DNA of 9,846 nucleotides, from contig DAINCF010000263.1 of the NCBI GenBank assembly GCA_036732565.1, positions 1 through 9,846 on the forward strand, in the 5' to 3' direction. The stretch's first letter is position 1. Every line of letters begins with the position of its first letter. Below, one piece after another: positions 1-6,311 of this stretch. Position numbers and translations under genes: made by a program. Under the pieces are notes generated by a model. That model was not told the origin of the DNA and made no database searches. It saw nothing but the letters and a program-made list of their open reading frames with translations. The DNA comes from JAIVJN01 sp036732565 (lineage in GTDB: Bacteria > Acidobacteriota > Vicinamibacteria > Vicinamibacterales > UBA2999).

Positions 1-851
1 CGGGCCGGTTGCTCGCGCGCAAGCGCGATCGTGGCTTGTTGCGCCGCAATCTCAGCCTGATAGCCCCAGGCGTCACTTTTCAGTGCCATCGCGTGGGCGT
101 CCTCGAGCACGCGGGCGGCTTCGTCCAGTCGACCGGCCTGTCGCAAGGCGTCGGCCTTCCCCATCCATGTAAGCAGCGGCATACCCATCGCCGGCACGCG
201 GGCCGCCAGGGCCAGCGCGCGGTCGTACAGCAGGAGCGACTGATCGTGACGGCCGAGTTGTGCGTGACCGTGACCGAACAAGGTGAGCCAGCGGATCTGC
301 GACGGCACATCGCCCTTGGCTTCGGCCGTCCGCAGCGCCTGTCCCAGGAGGATGACGCTTTCGGACACGCGCCCTTGCAAGAAGGCGACGACCCCCAACT
401 CCCCTTTCGCTCGATTCGCCCAGCCGTCGTCGCCAAGAGTGGCAGCGATGTCTGCCGCTTCCCGCCAGGCGCGTTCTGCACCTGGCGGATCGAAATCTTC
501 GTCGGTTTCACCGCGGAGGACGAGGATCCTCAGCCGCAATCTCAGGTCAGTGCGGGCCAACGGGTGCTCGAGATACGCACTGAGCTGTTCGGAGACCGCT
601 TGAATGGAACGTCGCTGCAGGTCGCCGCGGAGGGCGTTGACCCGCGCGTAGAGCGCGTCACGCGCATTTCCTCGGGCGGCGAAAAGACGTTCCGCTTCCA
701 CATAGAGCGGTGCGGCGCGGGTCCAGGCTTTGTTCCAGGCGAGACGATCAGCCTCAGCGAGAAGCTGCTGAGGATCGGAGGATTGCGCCGATGCGGCGGC
801 CGTGATGGTGCAGACGATGAGCAGAAGACAGATGCGAAGACGGCTGATCAT
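1..851 (-). CDS. Exported TPR-repeat protein, N-terminal part (runs off the left edge)
   Basis: An open frame runs from an ATG at 851 to the window edge, giving 283 residues with no stop. The first 22 residues look like a signal peptide: MISRLR, then a hydrophobic stretch (ICLLLIVCTITAAA), then a probable cleavage site after ASA. From about residue 144 onward there are helical repeats of TPR type, with typical signatures such as GHAQLGRHDQSLLLYDRAL (about 195-213) and ADALRQAGRLDEAARVLEDA (about 233-252). The start is supported by GAGG nine bases upstream; a GTG two codons earlier is too close to it. The protein is therefore probably exported and used for protein-protein contacts. Such N-terminal TPR regions often precede CHAT protease-like or sensor-kinase domains, but the C-terminus lies outside the window, so the effector domain cannot be named. 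The plus-strand frame across the same DNA (9-1121) is a shadow. Confidence 0.72.
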   Translation of the reverse strand, partial: MISRLRICLLLIVCTITAAASAQSSDPQQLLAEADRLAWNKAWTRAAPLYVEAERLFAARGNARDALYARVNALRGDLQRRSIQAVSEQLSAYLEHPLARTDLRLRLRILVLRGETDEDFDPPGAERAWREAADIAATLGDDGWANRAKGELGVVAFLQGRVSESVILLGQALRTAEAKGDVPSQIRWLTLFGHGHAQLGRHDQSLLLYDRALALAARVPAMGMPLLTWMGKADALRQAGRLDEAARVLEDAHAMALKSDAWGYQAEIAAQQATIALAREQPA

Positions 852-972
852 GAGCACGCGCCTCGTAGCCCGAACGCGCGGCCGCGGAACACGGTCGCGC
901 GCGGCGACGGTCGGCGCGTGGGGGCACGCCATGCCGACACCGCCAGCGTGGGATGTGGGAACCCACGCCGTC

Positions 973-994
973 ACATAGATGAACTATGTCATAG
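973..994. promoter_or_regulatory. Possible operator: alternating CATAG/CTATG repeats
   Basis: ACATAG (973-978) and CTATGT (984-989) form a 6-bp inverted repeat around five bases. The second arm also forms a tighter palindrome with the next CATAG (CTATG-T-CATAG, 984-994). The cluster lies about 120 bases upstream of the TPR gene start and there is no gene between them, so a regulator binding site in that promoter region is plausible. No regulator gene is seen nearby and no clear -35/-10 pair was identified. Confidence 0.3.
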
Positions 995-1352
995 AACGAC
1001 GCGTGTTCTCATCTGTCCGAGGACGACCAGTGTTCATAAATGGATCGGCTACGACGTCTGGACCCGCAGCGAACTCTCTTTTCGCTGTCGCGCCCGTTCT
1101 CAAACCGAAGGTTGCCGGTGAATTACGTCCGGTCGGCGACGGTACAGCGCGAGTGTTTTTGAAGGTCCTCCGCGACCACGACGAGCAAGAGCCTTTGACA
1201 TATTGGAACGTTGCGTCCGGCGTACGAAACAGGCGTCCGGGCGTTGGCGTTTTGTCAGACTGCCGCAGGGGGGTGCTGCGAGCTGGCGTCAGGCGGATTT
1301 GCTCGCAAGGGCATTGCGTTCTGTCCCTTTGTGCAGGAGAGGTCTGATTGAT

Positions 1353-1373
1353 CCAAGAGCACCCCGCTCTTGG
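1353..1373. repeat. Perfect 8-bp inverted repeat (hairpin)
   Basis: CCAAGAGC and GCTCTTGG flank the five-base loop ACCCC. The stem is perfect and stable enough to fold as RNA on either strand. There is no T-run on either side, so it is not a standard intrinsic terminator. It lies about 190 bases past the stop of the replication initiator, in that gene's direction of transcription. Confidence 0.45.
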
Positions 1374-1410
1374 CAAGAGCCAGATTCCCTATGGAGAGCG
1401 CGGAAGGTCG

Positions 1411-1432
1411 GTCAAGGGTTTTCTACCTTGAC
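1411..1432. repeat. 7-bp inverted repeat with T-rich loop
   Basis: GTCAAGG and CCTTGAC are exact complements around the loop GTTTTCTA. It lies about 130 bases downstream of the minus-strand replication initiator. A role as a weak terminator or a protein binding site is possible, but nothing decides between them. Confidence 0.35.
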
Positions 1433-1560
1433 GGGCCTGAGCACTCTCCTACCCTCTCGGCTTGTGGAGCGGGGCATCCGCGTGGTGCGGTGAATGGCGA
1501 AACCGTCGTTTCATCTCGGGCAGTCTGTGGAAGACCGGCGGTGCCCCAGGGCGCGATCGA

Positions 1561-3087
1561 CTAGTTGTCGTGCGTAGTTACGTTGGCCTCGAGCCAATGG
1601 GCGCGAAATTGCTTGTACTTCAGTGGAACATCGGCCATCGCGTCTTTGATGAGGCCCAAATGAGCTTGGTCGAAGCGTTGATCAGGAGTGATTCGCATAA
1701 GCATCGGATACTCTTTGATGAGTATGGCGAGTTTGGTTAGGAGAGCTGCGGCGTATTTATCTGGATCCTCCTTCTTGAATTTATCGATGACGTTTGAGGC
1801 TTCGTGCTCGCAATATGCGGCATAGGCGTCCCGGACGGCTCTCTCAAGAGAACGTTCGTGCGAGGCGGTGGCGTCGGCTTCCTCTCGTGTTTTCAGCTCG
1901 GCACTCGATTGAAACGTGTCAGGGGGTGATAGGTTTTTCCGGATGCTATCGACAAGCAATCCCGCAGGGTTTGCGATGCGACGAGCCTTGCTCCTTTTGT
2001 CGAGTTGAACACGCTGATCGTGATATTCGAGCTGAGCTACGAGGTCCTGGTCAGGGGCTAGGCCGTCAAGAAGAGTGCGCGCTGTTTCGGGGTGAATGCC
2101 GCGGCTTGTTAAGGCTTCGATTTGATCGACCGGTAGGGAATCGTCGAGTAGCAATTCGATGGTTGGGGCATCGCGGAAGCTGCGACCATGCTCGAAGACG
2201 ATCTTGTATCGCCTGCCATCTTTCATCAGCTGGATATCCCAGCGGTCGAGGAAGTCCAGTGCAACGAGTTCGTCCAACGCCGGGCCGAGCTGGTCTTGGA
2301 TTCTAGAAACGTACTTATGCTCAATGATGTTGAGCAGTTGGCAGAACTCGTCGTAGCTTTTTGCGAATGTTCCGGCCTTGCGTGAAGCGTAAAGCCAGAC
2401 ATGCAGGATGGGGACGAGGGCCTTCGCAATGTGATTGCGCACTCCTCGGTACTTATCGTAGTCAATCGGAAAGGAGTATCTGGCGTTCAGATTGTCGAGC
2501 TGCCACTCCGAAAGCCTAACAAAATTCGAGGTGGCGACAATCCCAGTCGCTTTGTCGACCACTCCTCGAAGCAGCACAGCATCAAAAACCCGAAATGCTT
2601 CCTTCGCATAGGCGCGCTTGGTAGCTTGCCAAATGGAGTCTTCGGACTTGATGGTGACGCTCATCATGCGGAACAGCTGCTGCTCAAGCTCTTGGTAGTT
2701 CTTCCCCGATGGCGCCTTCCCTTGCATCTGGAGCAGCTGAGCATAGGTGAAGTGGACGTCCCGTTGGACGAGCCCATTGATGCGATGGTCGTCGGCGATC
2801 TTGAGGATGGCGAGATAGGTGTCTTGATCTGCCGTCGTTGGCAGTCCGTAGGTGTCTGTTCCGATGATCGTCGTACGAGCGAGATGACGTTGGCTGTTTA
2901 CGAAGTGAGTCGACGTCACTACCTTCTTGGTGCTCTTCCGGGCACGATTTGATGAAGGGCTGAAGAAGCCGATCGTGGCCAAGCTCCGCTCGAAGGGCGC
3001 GTGTGTGGGCCTCGCCAGTTTAGAGGCGCGACGCCGAGAGGGGCTGGAGGATGCGACCGGCATTTTCCTTGCGCGCGATTGTCGCAT
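1561..3087 (-). CDS. Plasmid replication initiator, RPA (replication initiator protein A) type
   Basis: This 508-residue protein is probably the initiator that binds the iterons upstream of it (3230-3782) and opens that origin. After a basic, Ser/Arg-rich N-terminus (about 1-55), residues 55-305 follow the RPA-family pattern: DQDTYLAILKIADDHR (88-102), FTYAQLLQMQGKAPSGKNYQEL (split motif around 113-134) and a mixed helix-strand region ending YKIVFEH (294-300), consistent with two winged-helix halves. The last 200 residues are helical and charged and keep an NPAGLL...IRK motif (about 366-376) that I associate with this family. The ATG at 3087 has only a weak ribosome binding site; an in-frame ATG at 3063 has AAGGA just two bases away, too close to be ideal, so the exact start is uncertain. 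Family assignment is from memory of conserved patterns, not a search. Confidence 0.8.
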   Translation of the reverse strand: MRQSRARKMPVASSSPSRRRASKLARPTHAPFERSLATIGFFSPSSNRARKSTKKVVTSTHFVNSQRHLARTTIIGTDTYGLPTTADQDTYLAILKIADDHRINGLVQRDVHFTYAQLLQMQGKAPSGKNYQELEQQLFRMMSVTIKSEDSIWQATKRAYAKEAFRVFDAVLLRGVVDKATGIVATSNFVRLSEWQLDNLNARYSFPIDYDKYRGVRNHIAKALVPILHVWLYASRKAGTFAKSYDEFCQLLNIIEHKYVSRIQDQLGPALDELVALDFLDRWDIQLMKDGRRYKIVFEHGRSFRDAPTIELLLDDSLPVDQIEALTSRGIHPETARTLLDGLAPDQDLVAQLEYHDQRVQLDKRSKARRIANPAGLLVDSIRKNLSPPDTFQSSAELKTREEADATASHERSLERAVRDAYAAYCEHEASNVIDKFKKEDPDKYAAALLTKLAILIKEYPMLMRITPDQRFDQAHLGLIKDAMADVPLKYKQFRAHWLEANVTTHDN

Positions 3088-3154
3088 AGGGGTCGGGTCC
3101 CTACAAGGTATTGGGGCTTGAATTTGCGAGCCACCACTGCTTGTTGGTGAAAGG

Positions 3155-3182
3155 TGATCGAAGATCGATCAAGAACTGATCA
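3155..3182. promoter_or_regulatory. Palindrome and GATC cluster upstream of the RPA-type initiator
   Basis: TGATCGA and TCGATCA (3155-3161, 3165-3171) form a perfect 7-bp inverted repeat around AGA, followed by a further TGATCA at 3177-3182. Four GATC sites fall within 26 bases. The element sits 68 bases upstream of the initiator ATG and just before the first iteron (3230), which is where an autoregulatory operator of an iteron plasmid would be. Dam-dependent control is possible only if the host methylates GATC, which is unknown. Confidence 0.4.
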
Positions 3183-3229
3183 AGGTTCAATAAAGCATTC
3201 TGTATCAGTGGGTTAGGGTCCGTTTCCTT

Positions 3230-3782
3230 CATTCGAAGTGCGAATCTCTACATTTCAGGTGCGAAGTCCGTGCGTCCGGGGTGCGAATCGGCTGCACTCG
3301 TGGTGCGAGAGGTGTGCATTCGAGGTGCGAGTGAAACAACGAAAATCATTAGTAAATTCGCGATGCTCCATTCGAAGTGCGGTCTAAAGAGGAGCCGGGG
3401 GACAAGCACACGGATAGGCGGTTCGCACTCGGAATGCAGAGGTTCCTCATCTAGTAGAGAGGGGGTGTTCGGGCGAAATCTGACGGAATGAACTGTGTGC
3501 TGGCAGACTGTTCAATGATGTCAAGTCTACGTAAAGTGTTGAAATAAAACGTGTTAACAGAAATCTAGCGTGCGTCATTCCGTGGGTTTCAGTGTGGGGG
3601 TCCAAGCCGGTCCAGAAGGCTGAAAAAAAGTTCTGCGCAGAAAGCAAGGTCTAGAGGGGACTACATTCGGAGTGCGAACGCTGTGGTCGGCGAGGAGGAG
3701 TGGAGTTTGGCTTGGCCGCGGAGGCCGCGCCGAGGAGCTATCAGACTTCAGTCGAAGTGCGAGATTTCATTCGAAGTGCGAT
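3230..3782. repeat. oriV: Iteron array (CATTCGAAGTGCGAA family), probable replication origin
   Basis: Repeats of a 15-bp unit occur at 3230-3244, 3251-3265, 3273-3287, 3295-3309, 3317-3331, 3369-3383, 3664-3678, 3749-3763 and 3768-3782 on the plus strand. One inverted copy lies at 3422-3436 (it reads CATTCCGAGTGCGAA on the minus strand). The GTGCGA half is the best conserved. The first five start 21 or 22 bases apart, about two helical turns, as in classic iteron origins. An AT-richer stretch (about 3500-3570) lies between the two iteron clusters and could be the unwinding region. Position directly upstream of the RPA-type initiator argues that this protein is the ligand. No convincing DnaA box was found. 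Confidence 0.82.
3631..3642. repeat. 12-bp perfect palindrome next to an A7 tract
   Basis: TTCTGCGCAGAA reads the same on both strands and is preceded on the plus strand by seven A residues (3623-3629). On the minus strand this reads as palindrome then T7, which resembles a terminator, but the stem is short with only a GCGC centre. A protein binding site within the origin is equally possible. Confidence 0.25.
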
Positions 3783-3935
3783 CGTCGGCTGCGGACGAGC
3801 GGAGGGATCGGCCAGGCCGTAATGAGGAGATTGTGAACAGAATGACACTAAGGCGTTAAGAATGTGTCGCTTGCTGCTTGCCGATGCTTGGAATGTGAAG
3901 ACGAGCGCAGCTTGATAATCGGGATTGGGCCGGGA

Positions 3936-4096
3936 GTACAGATTCCCGTTGTAAGTGGTACGTGTTCCCGTCAGGGGTAGTACAGAATCCCGTTGGGTTC
4001 GGGCAGTTGATGGGATGTCAGGATCGGTCGTTCGGTAAATCGATTAAGTGGTAAATCGATATATTGGTTAGTCGCGAAGGGGTACAGAATCCCGTT
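3936..4096. repeat. Second iteron family (GTACAGAATCCCGTT), probable second origin
   Basis: Four copies of a 15-bp unit are present: 3936-3950 (GTACAGATTCCCGTT), 3958-3972 (GTACGTGTTCCCGTC), 3980-3994 and 4082-4096 (both GTACAGAATCCCGTT). The first three start exactly 22 bases apart. The unit is unrelated to the CATTCGAAGTGCGAA iterons next door. The last copy ends six bases before the stop codon of the RepA_C-like initiator, so this set probably serves that protein, with the origin downstream of its gene. The gap between copies three and four is filled by a short octamer array (4024-4079). Confidence 0.7.
4024..4079. repeat. Short octamer array, a second copy of the centromere-like repeat
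   Basis: Seven consecutive 8-bp units read TCGGTCGT, TCGGTAAA, TCGATTAA, GTGGTAAA, TCGATATA, TTGGTTAG, TCGCGAAG. They share the YYGR+TWWA pattern, period and orientation of the long array at 6312-6906, so the parA-partner-rep operon is flanked by arrays in direct orientation. The array sits inside the second iteron cluster, just downstream of the rep gene. Confidence 0.65.
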
Positions 4097-4101
4097 CGTG
4101 G

Positions 4102-5112
4102 CTACAAGGTGAGACGGGCTTCCCTAGCGAGGAATTTTTTCCACTGCCGCACGACTCGCCTATTTTGGAGCTCCTGGCTGTTTTCGACGAGGAGTACACC
4201 GTTGTCCGGAGGAGCGATGCAGAGTGTAGTGCCGTCGAAACGAGCATTGAGTTCTGGCCAGACGAGCTTCAAATCCGAGATGACAGTTCGAAGTTCGCGA
4301 CGCAGTTGCTTCTCGTGTTTGGTTGCACTGCCGAGCATCATTCGGAGTTCCGACCAGTCGATTCGGGCGGAGCCAGCATGGCCGTAGTCGTGGGCGGCCG
4401 CCTGAGCAACGTACGATTGCCAGTGGAGATACTGGACGAAGTGCCAAGCGAGCGGCCGGTTGGAGAAGGCTCGCATGACGGGTAGCAGCAAAGGGACGGC
4501 AGTCGCTTTGAGATCCGACCAGAAATCGGTGCCTAGCGTCACGGAGTAGTACGGTTGTAAACCGACGAATGTTTCTAGGCCCGAACGGGCCGCCATCAAG
4601 CTCGAACGGCTCGGCAGACGGGCGTTCTTGATCACGACCTTCAAATTGGTATCGTGGCTGCCTGTACTGTAGCGTTCGACCGCGATGACGAGGCCGGCCA
4701 GGCGGCGCCAGCGTTCGGCGAAGAGCCGATACGTTCGGCCGCCCTTGTCCTCGCCAAATTGCTCCATGTAGTCTTTCGCGTTGGCGAAGTTGACAATGGG
4801 GCTATCGGCGAGTAGAGCGAGGGTTGTGATGTACGAGAGGAGGACTGCGTCCTTGCCAAAAGGCATTGGGACGTCGTCAAGCATCGCCTGAAAGGTCACC
4901 CGTACACGCCCACGAGCTGTGCGGGCTTCGCGCGTTATTCGGCGTTCGTCGGTCTGGCTATACGGGAGGCCGCAGAGAATGAGAGCTTGCGAGACGAAGA
5001 GGAGATCCTGCCCTTCACTTTTCGCTGCGAGGGCGCTCGCCAGGCGTGCGGCCCGGGAGCTGTCACGCGGTGACGGAGAGAGCGCGAGGGTTCGGTCGAG
5101 CGGGGTTCCCAT
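4102..5112 (-). CDS. Second plasmid replication initiator, RepA_C-like
   Basis: The 336-residue product resembles RepA proteins of the RepA_C group. Telling segments are LILCGLPY (44-51), a PMPFGKDAVLLSYITTLAL stretch (82-100) matching the family's LPYG..RLLL..L.TEA region, and GGRTYRLFAERWRRL (124-138), matching the G..GGR....L..Q..RL helix. The C-terminus is basic and helical. A TTG at 5121 overlaps the preceding stop codon (TTGA), but AAGGA at 5122-5126 is nine bases from the ATG at 5112 and only touches the TTG, so I prefer the ATG. It is the third gene of the minus-strand operon after parA and its partner, so copy number and partition are probably co-expressed. Its likely binding sites are the GTACAGAATCCCGTT repeats directly beyond its stop. 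Fairly sure it is a Rep; the exact family is less sure. Confidence 0.72.
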   Translation of the reverse strand: MGTPLDRTLALSPSPRDSSRAARLASALAAKSEGQDLLFVSQALILCGLPYSQTDERRITREARTARGRVRVTFQAMLDDVPMPFGKDAVLLSYITTLALLADSPIVNFANAKDYMEQFGEDKGGRTYRLFAERWRRLAGLVIAVERYSTGSHDTNLKVVIKNARLPSRSSLMAARSGLETFVGLQPYYSVTLGTDFWSDLKATAVPLLLPVMRAFSNRPLAWHFVQYLHWQSYVAQAAAHDYGHAGSARIDWSELRMMLGSATKHEKQLRRELRTVISDLKLVWPELNARFDGTTLCIAPPDNGVLLVENSQELQNRRVVRQWKKFLAREARLTL

Positions 5113-5117
5113 CGCCG

Positions 5118-5660
5118 TCAATCCTTCGATGGTTTGCTGCGTGAGCGTGCGATCCAGTTTTGGAGCAAGTCTTCGATGAGATCGCTGTAGTCGCGTTTCA
5201 CGGTAGCGCTAAAATTTTGCTCGAGCAGGATCCGCTGAACGGCATTCCGTGTGTCCTTCCGAATGTACGCTCCAGCCATGCAGTAGTCCGGGTCGCTTCG
5301 CTTCCCTGAATGTTCTTCTTGCCGGGGTCTGCCGCGTGGACGGCGACCGGCGGAAATCGAAGCTCCAGTTCTCGGACTTGAAGAGGATAGCGCAGCTTGG
5401 CGGGGAACTGACCATTCGTTCTGGGCAGTGACACTGCCCTGTTGGTGTCGCTGCTCTTCGAGAGCGTCGGCGGCCGGCATTTCAGCAACTGGGTCCGAAG
5501 GAGGGGGGGGTGACGGGTGTGGTGAAACGGATGGGTGTGATGAAACCGTCGTGGCGGCATCCGAATCTGGCGCCGGTTGCTGACGCAGGTTGGCGATCAG
5601 ATCGGAGAGTTCCCCGGCCGTTTGTTTGGAGACCCCGCTCGGTTGTTTCTTGACGGTCAT
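5118..5660 (-). CDS. Partition partner protein: AT-hook-like motif plus C-terminal ribbon-helix-helix
   Basis: This 180-residue protein lies between parA and rep; its ATG overlaps the parA stop (ATGA at 5657-5660), and AAGGGG eight bases upstream supports the start. Residues 1-30 include a short helix-like ELSDLIANLRQQ. Residues 30-105 are Ser/Pro/Ala-rich and probably disordered. Residues 106-113 (RRPRGRPR) match an AT-hook. Residues 128-171 fit a ribbon-helix-helix fold: a strand (AGAYIRKD), a helix (TRNAVQRILLEQ) and a second helix (DYSDLIEDLLQNWI). It probably binds the octamer array upstream of parA as the centromere-binding partner, as ParG does in TP228 parFGH, but it is much longer than ParG (about 76 residues). 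It has no sequence identity I can claim to ParG; the role rests on gene order and fold pattern. Confidence 0.68.
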   Translation of the reverse strand: MTVKKQPSGVSKQTAGELSDLIANLRQQPAPDSDAATTVSSHPSVSPHPSPPPPSDPVAEMPAADALEEQRHQQGSVTAQNEWSVPRQAALSSSSPRTGASISAGRRPRGRPRQEEHSGKRSDPDYCMAGAYIRKDTRNAVQRILLEQNFSATVKRDYSDLIEDLLQNWIARSRSKPSKD

Positions 5661-6271
5661 CGCGCAATCCCCTTCAGGCCAGGTATTTCGTGGGCGACGC
5701 GTCGATACTGCTCGGCAGCCTGTTCACCTATTCGTTTTGGAAGATCCTCAACAAGGACGCCGTGAAGGGCCGCTCGTGGAAAGTGAATGGTTCGGCTGAT
5801 GCTCGTACTGAACAGTGGCAGGCCGGCCTGGATGAGTTGGTCTCGAGCGTTGGCGCCATCAGTGTTCGGAGCTGGCGGTACCATAGTCAGCAGGACGCGC
5901 CAGCGGGCCTTGAGTTCTTGAAGCGTCTTGGCGATCGAGAGCAACGCCGCGATGGAGAGTGCATCGGGGATCGTTGGTACAACAAGGAAATCCCCACTCT
6001 CCGCCAGAACCTGTACAACCTCCGGATCGGGACGGGCGGCGGTATCAATGACCGTGTGAATGGGAGTATGACTCCTGGTCGTTATTGTGGCTTGGCGTTC
6101 ATCAACGACGCGGAACGGGAGCTTGTTTTTTCTGGCCCAAACGACCGCGCTGCGGTTGAGATCCGCGTCGACAAGTAGCGTGGAGCCGAGCGTCTGGAGG
6201 TAGCCGGCCAGATGAATCGCGGTTGTGGTCTTCCCTACTCCGCCTTTGAACGAACAGACAGTAAGAATCAT
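5657..6271 (-). CDS. parA: ParA-family partition ATPase
   Basis: This 204-residue protein is a small ParA/MinD-type ATPase for plasmid segregation. It starts MILTVCSFKGGVGKTT, with the deviant Walker A motif at 9-16 and its signature lysine K9. DADLNRSA follows at 35-42, and the Walker B strand HTVIDTAAR at 72-80. It lacks the N-terminal helix-turn-helix of long type Ia ParA proteins, so it belongs to the small type Ib group, which use a separate small DNA-binding partner and a centromere upstream of parA. An AGGA sits four bases before the ATG at 6271. A longer frame from a TTG at 6334 is rejected because its extra codons run into the octamer array. It is the first gene of the parA-partner-rep operon and probably repressed through the array 41 bases upstream. 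Confidence 0.9.
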   Translation of the reverse strand: MILTVCSFKGGVGKTTTAIHLAGYLQTLGSTLLVDADLNRSAVVWARKNKLPFRVVDERQATITTRSHTPIHTVIDTAARPDPEVVQVLAESGDFLVVPTIPDALSIAALLSIAKTLQELKARWRVLLTMVPPAPNTDGANARDQLIQAGLPLFSTSISRTIHFPRAALHGVLVEDLPKRIGEQAAEQYRRVAHEIPGLKGIAR

Positions 6272-6311
6272 AGGGTCCTGGCCGGCTCTACCATTGGCGT
6301 TTGTTGCTTTA

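Larger units (their letters stand above)
852..1560. other. 709-bp stretch without a convincing gene
   Basis: Several open frames cross this stretch on both strands (for example plus 979-1347 and minus 984-1376), but none gives a recognisable protein, a clear ribosome binding site or a consistent coding character. What can be seen is inverted repeats: 946-968 (GCGTGGG / CCCACGC), a CATAG/CTATG cluster at 973-994, and hairpins at 1353-1373 and 1411-1432. The right end abuts the stop codon of the replication initiator at 1561. It is probably the boundary between plasmid backbone and cargo. Confidence 0.5.

Noticed and set aside
9..1121. Long plus-strand open frame of 370 codons
   Set aside because: It is antisense to the TPR gene, whose frame has a signal peptide, a ribosome binding site and recognisable TPR helices; the plus-strand product shows no domain and has typical GC-rich shadow composition.
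1195..1235. Sigma-70 promoter starting at TTGACA (1195-1200)
   Set aside because: The -35 hexamer is perfect, but no -10-like sequence is found 16-18 bases downstream, and no gene follows.
979..1347. Plus-strand frame of 122 codons in the gene-free stretch
   Set aside because: No ribosome binding site, no recognisable motif, and its start falls inside the CATAG/CTATG repeat; coding cannot be supported.
3447..3647. Minus-strand frame of 66 codons inside the iteron origin
   Set aside because: It lies between iterons, has no recognisable motif and no good ribosome binding site.
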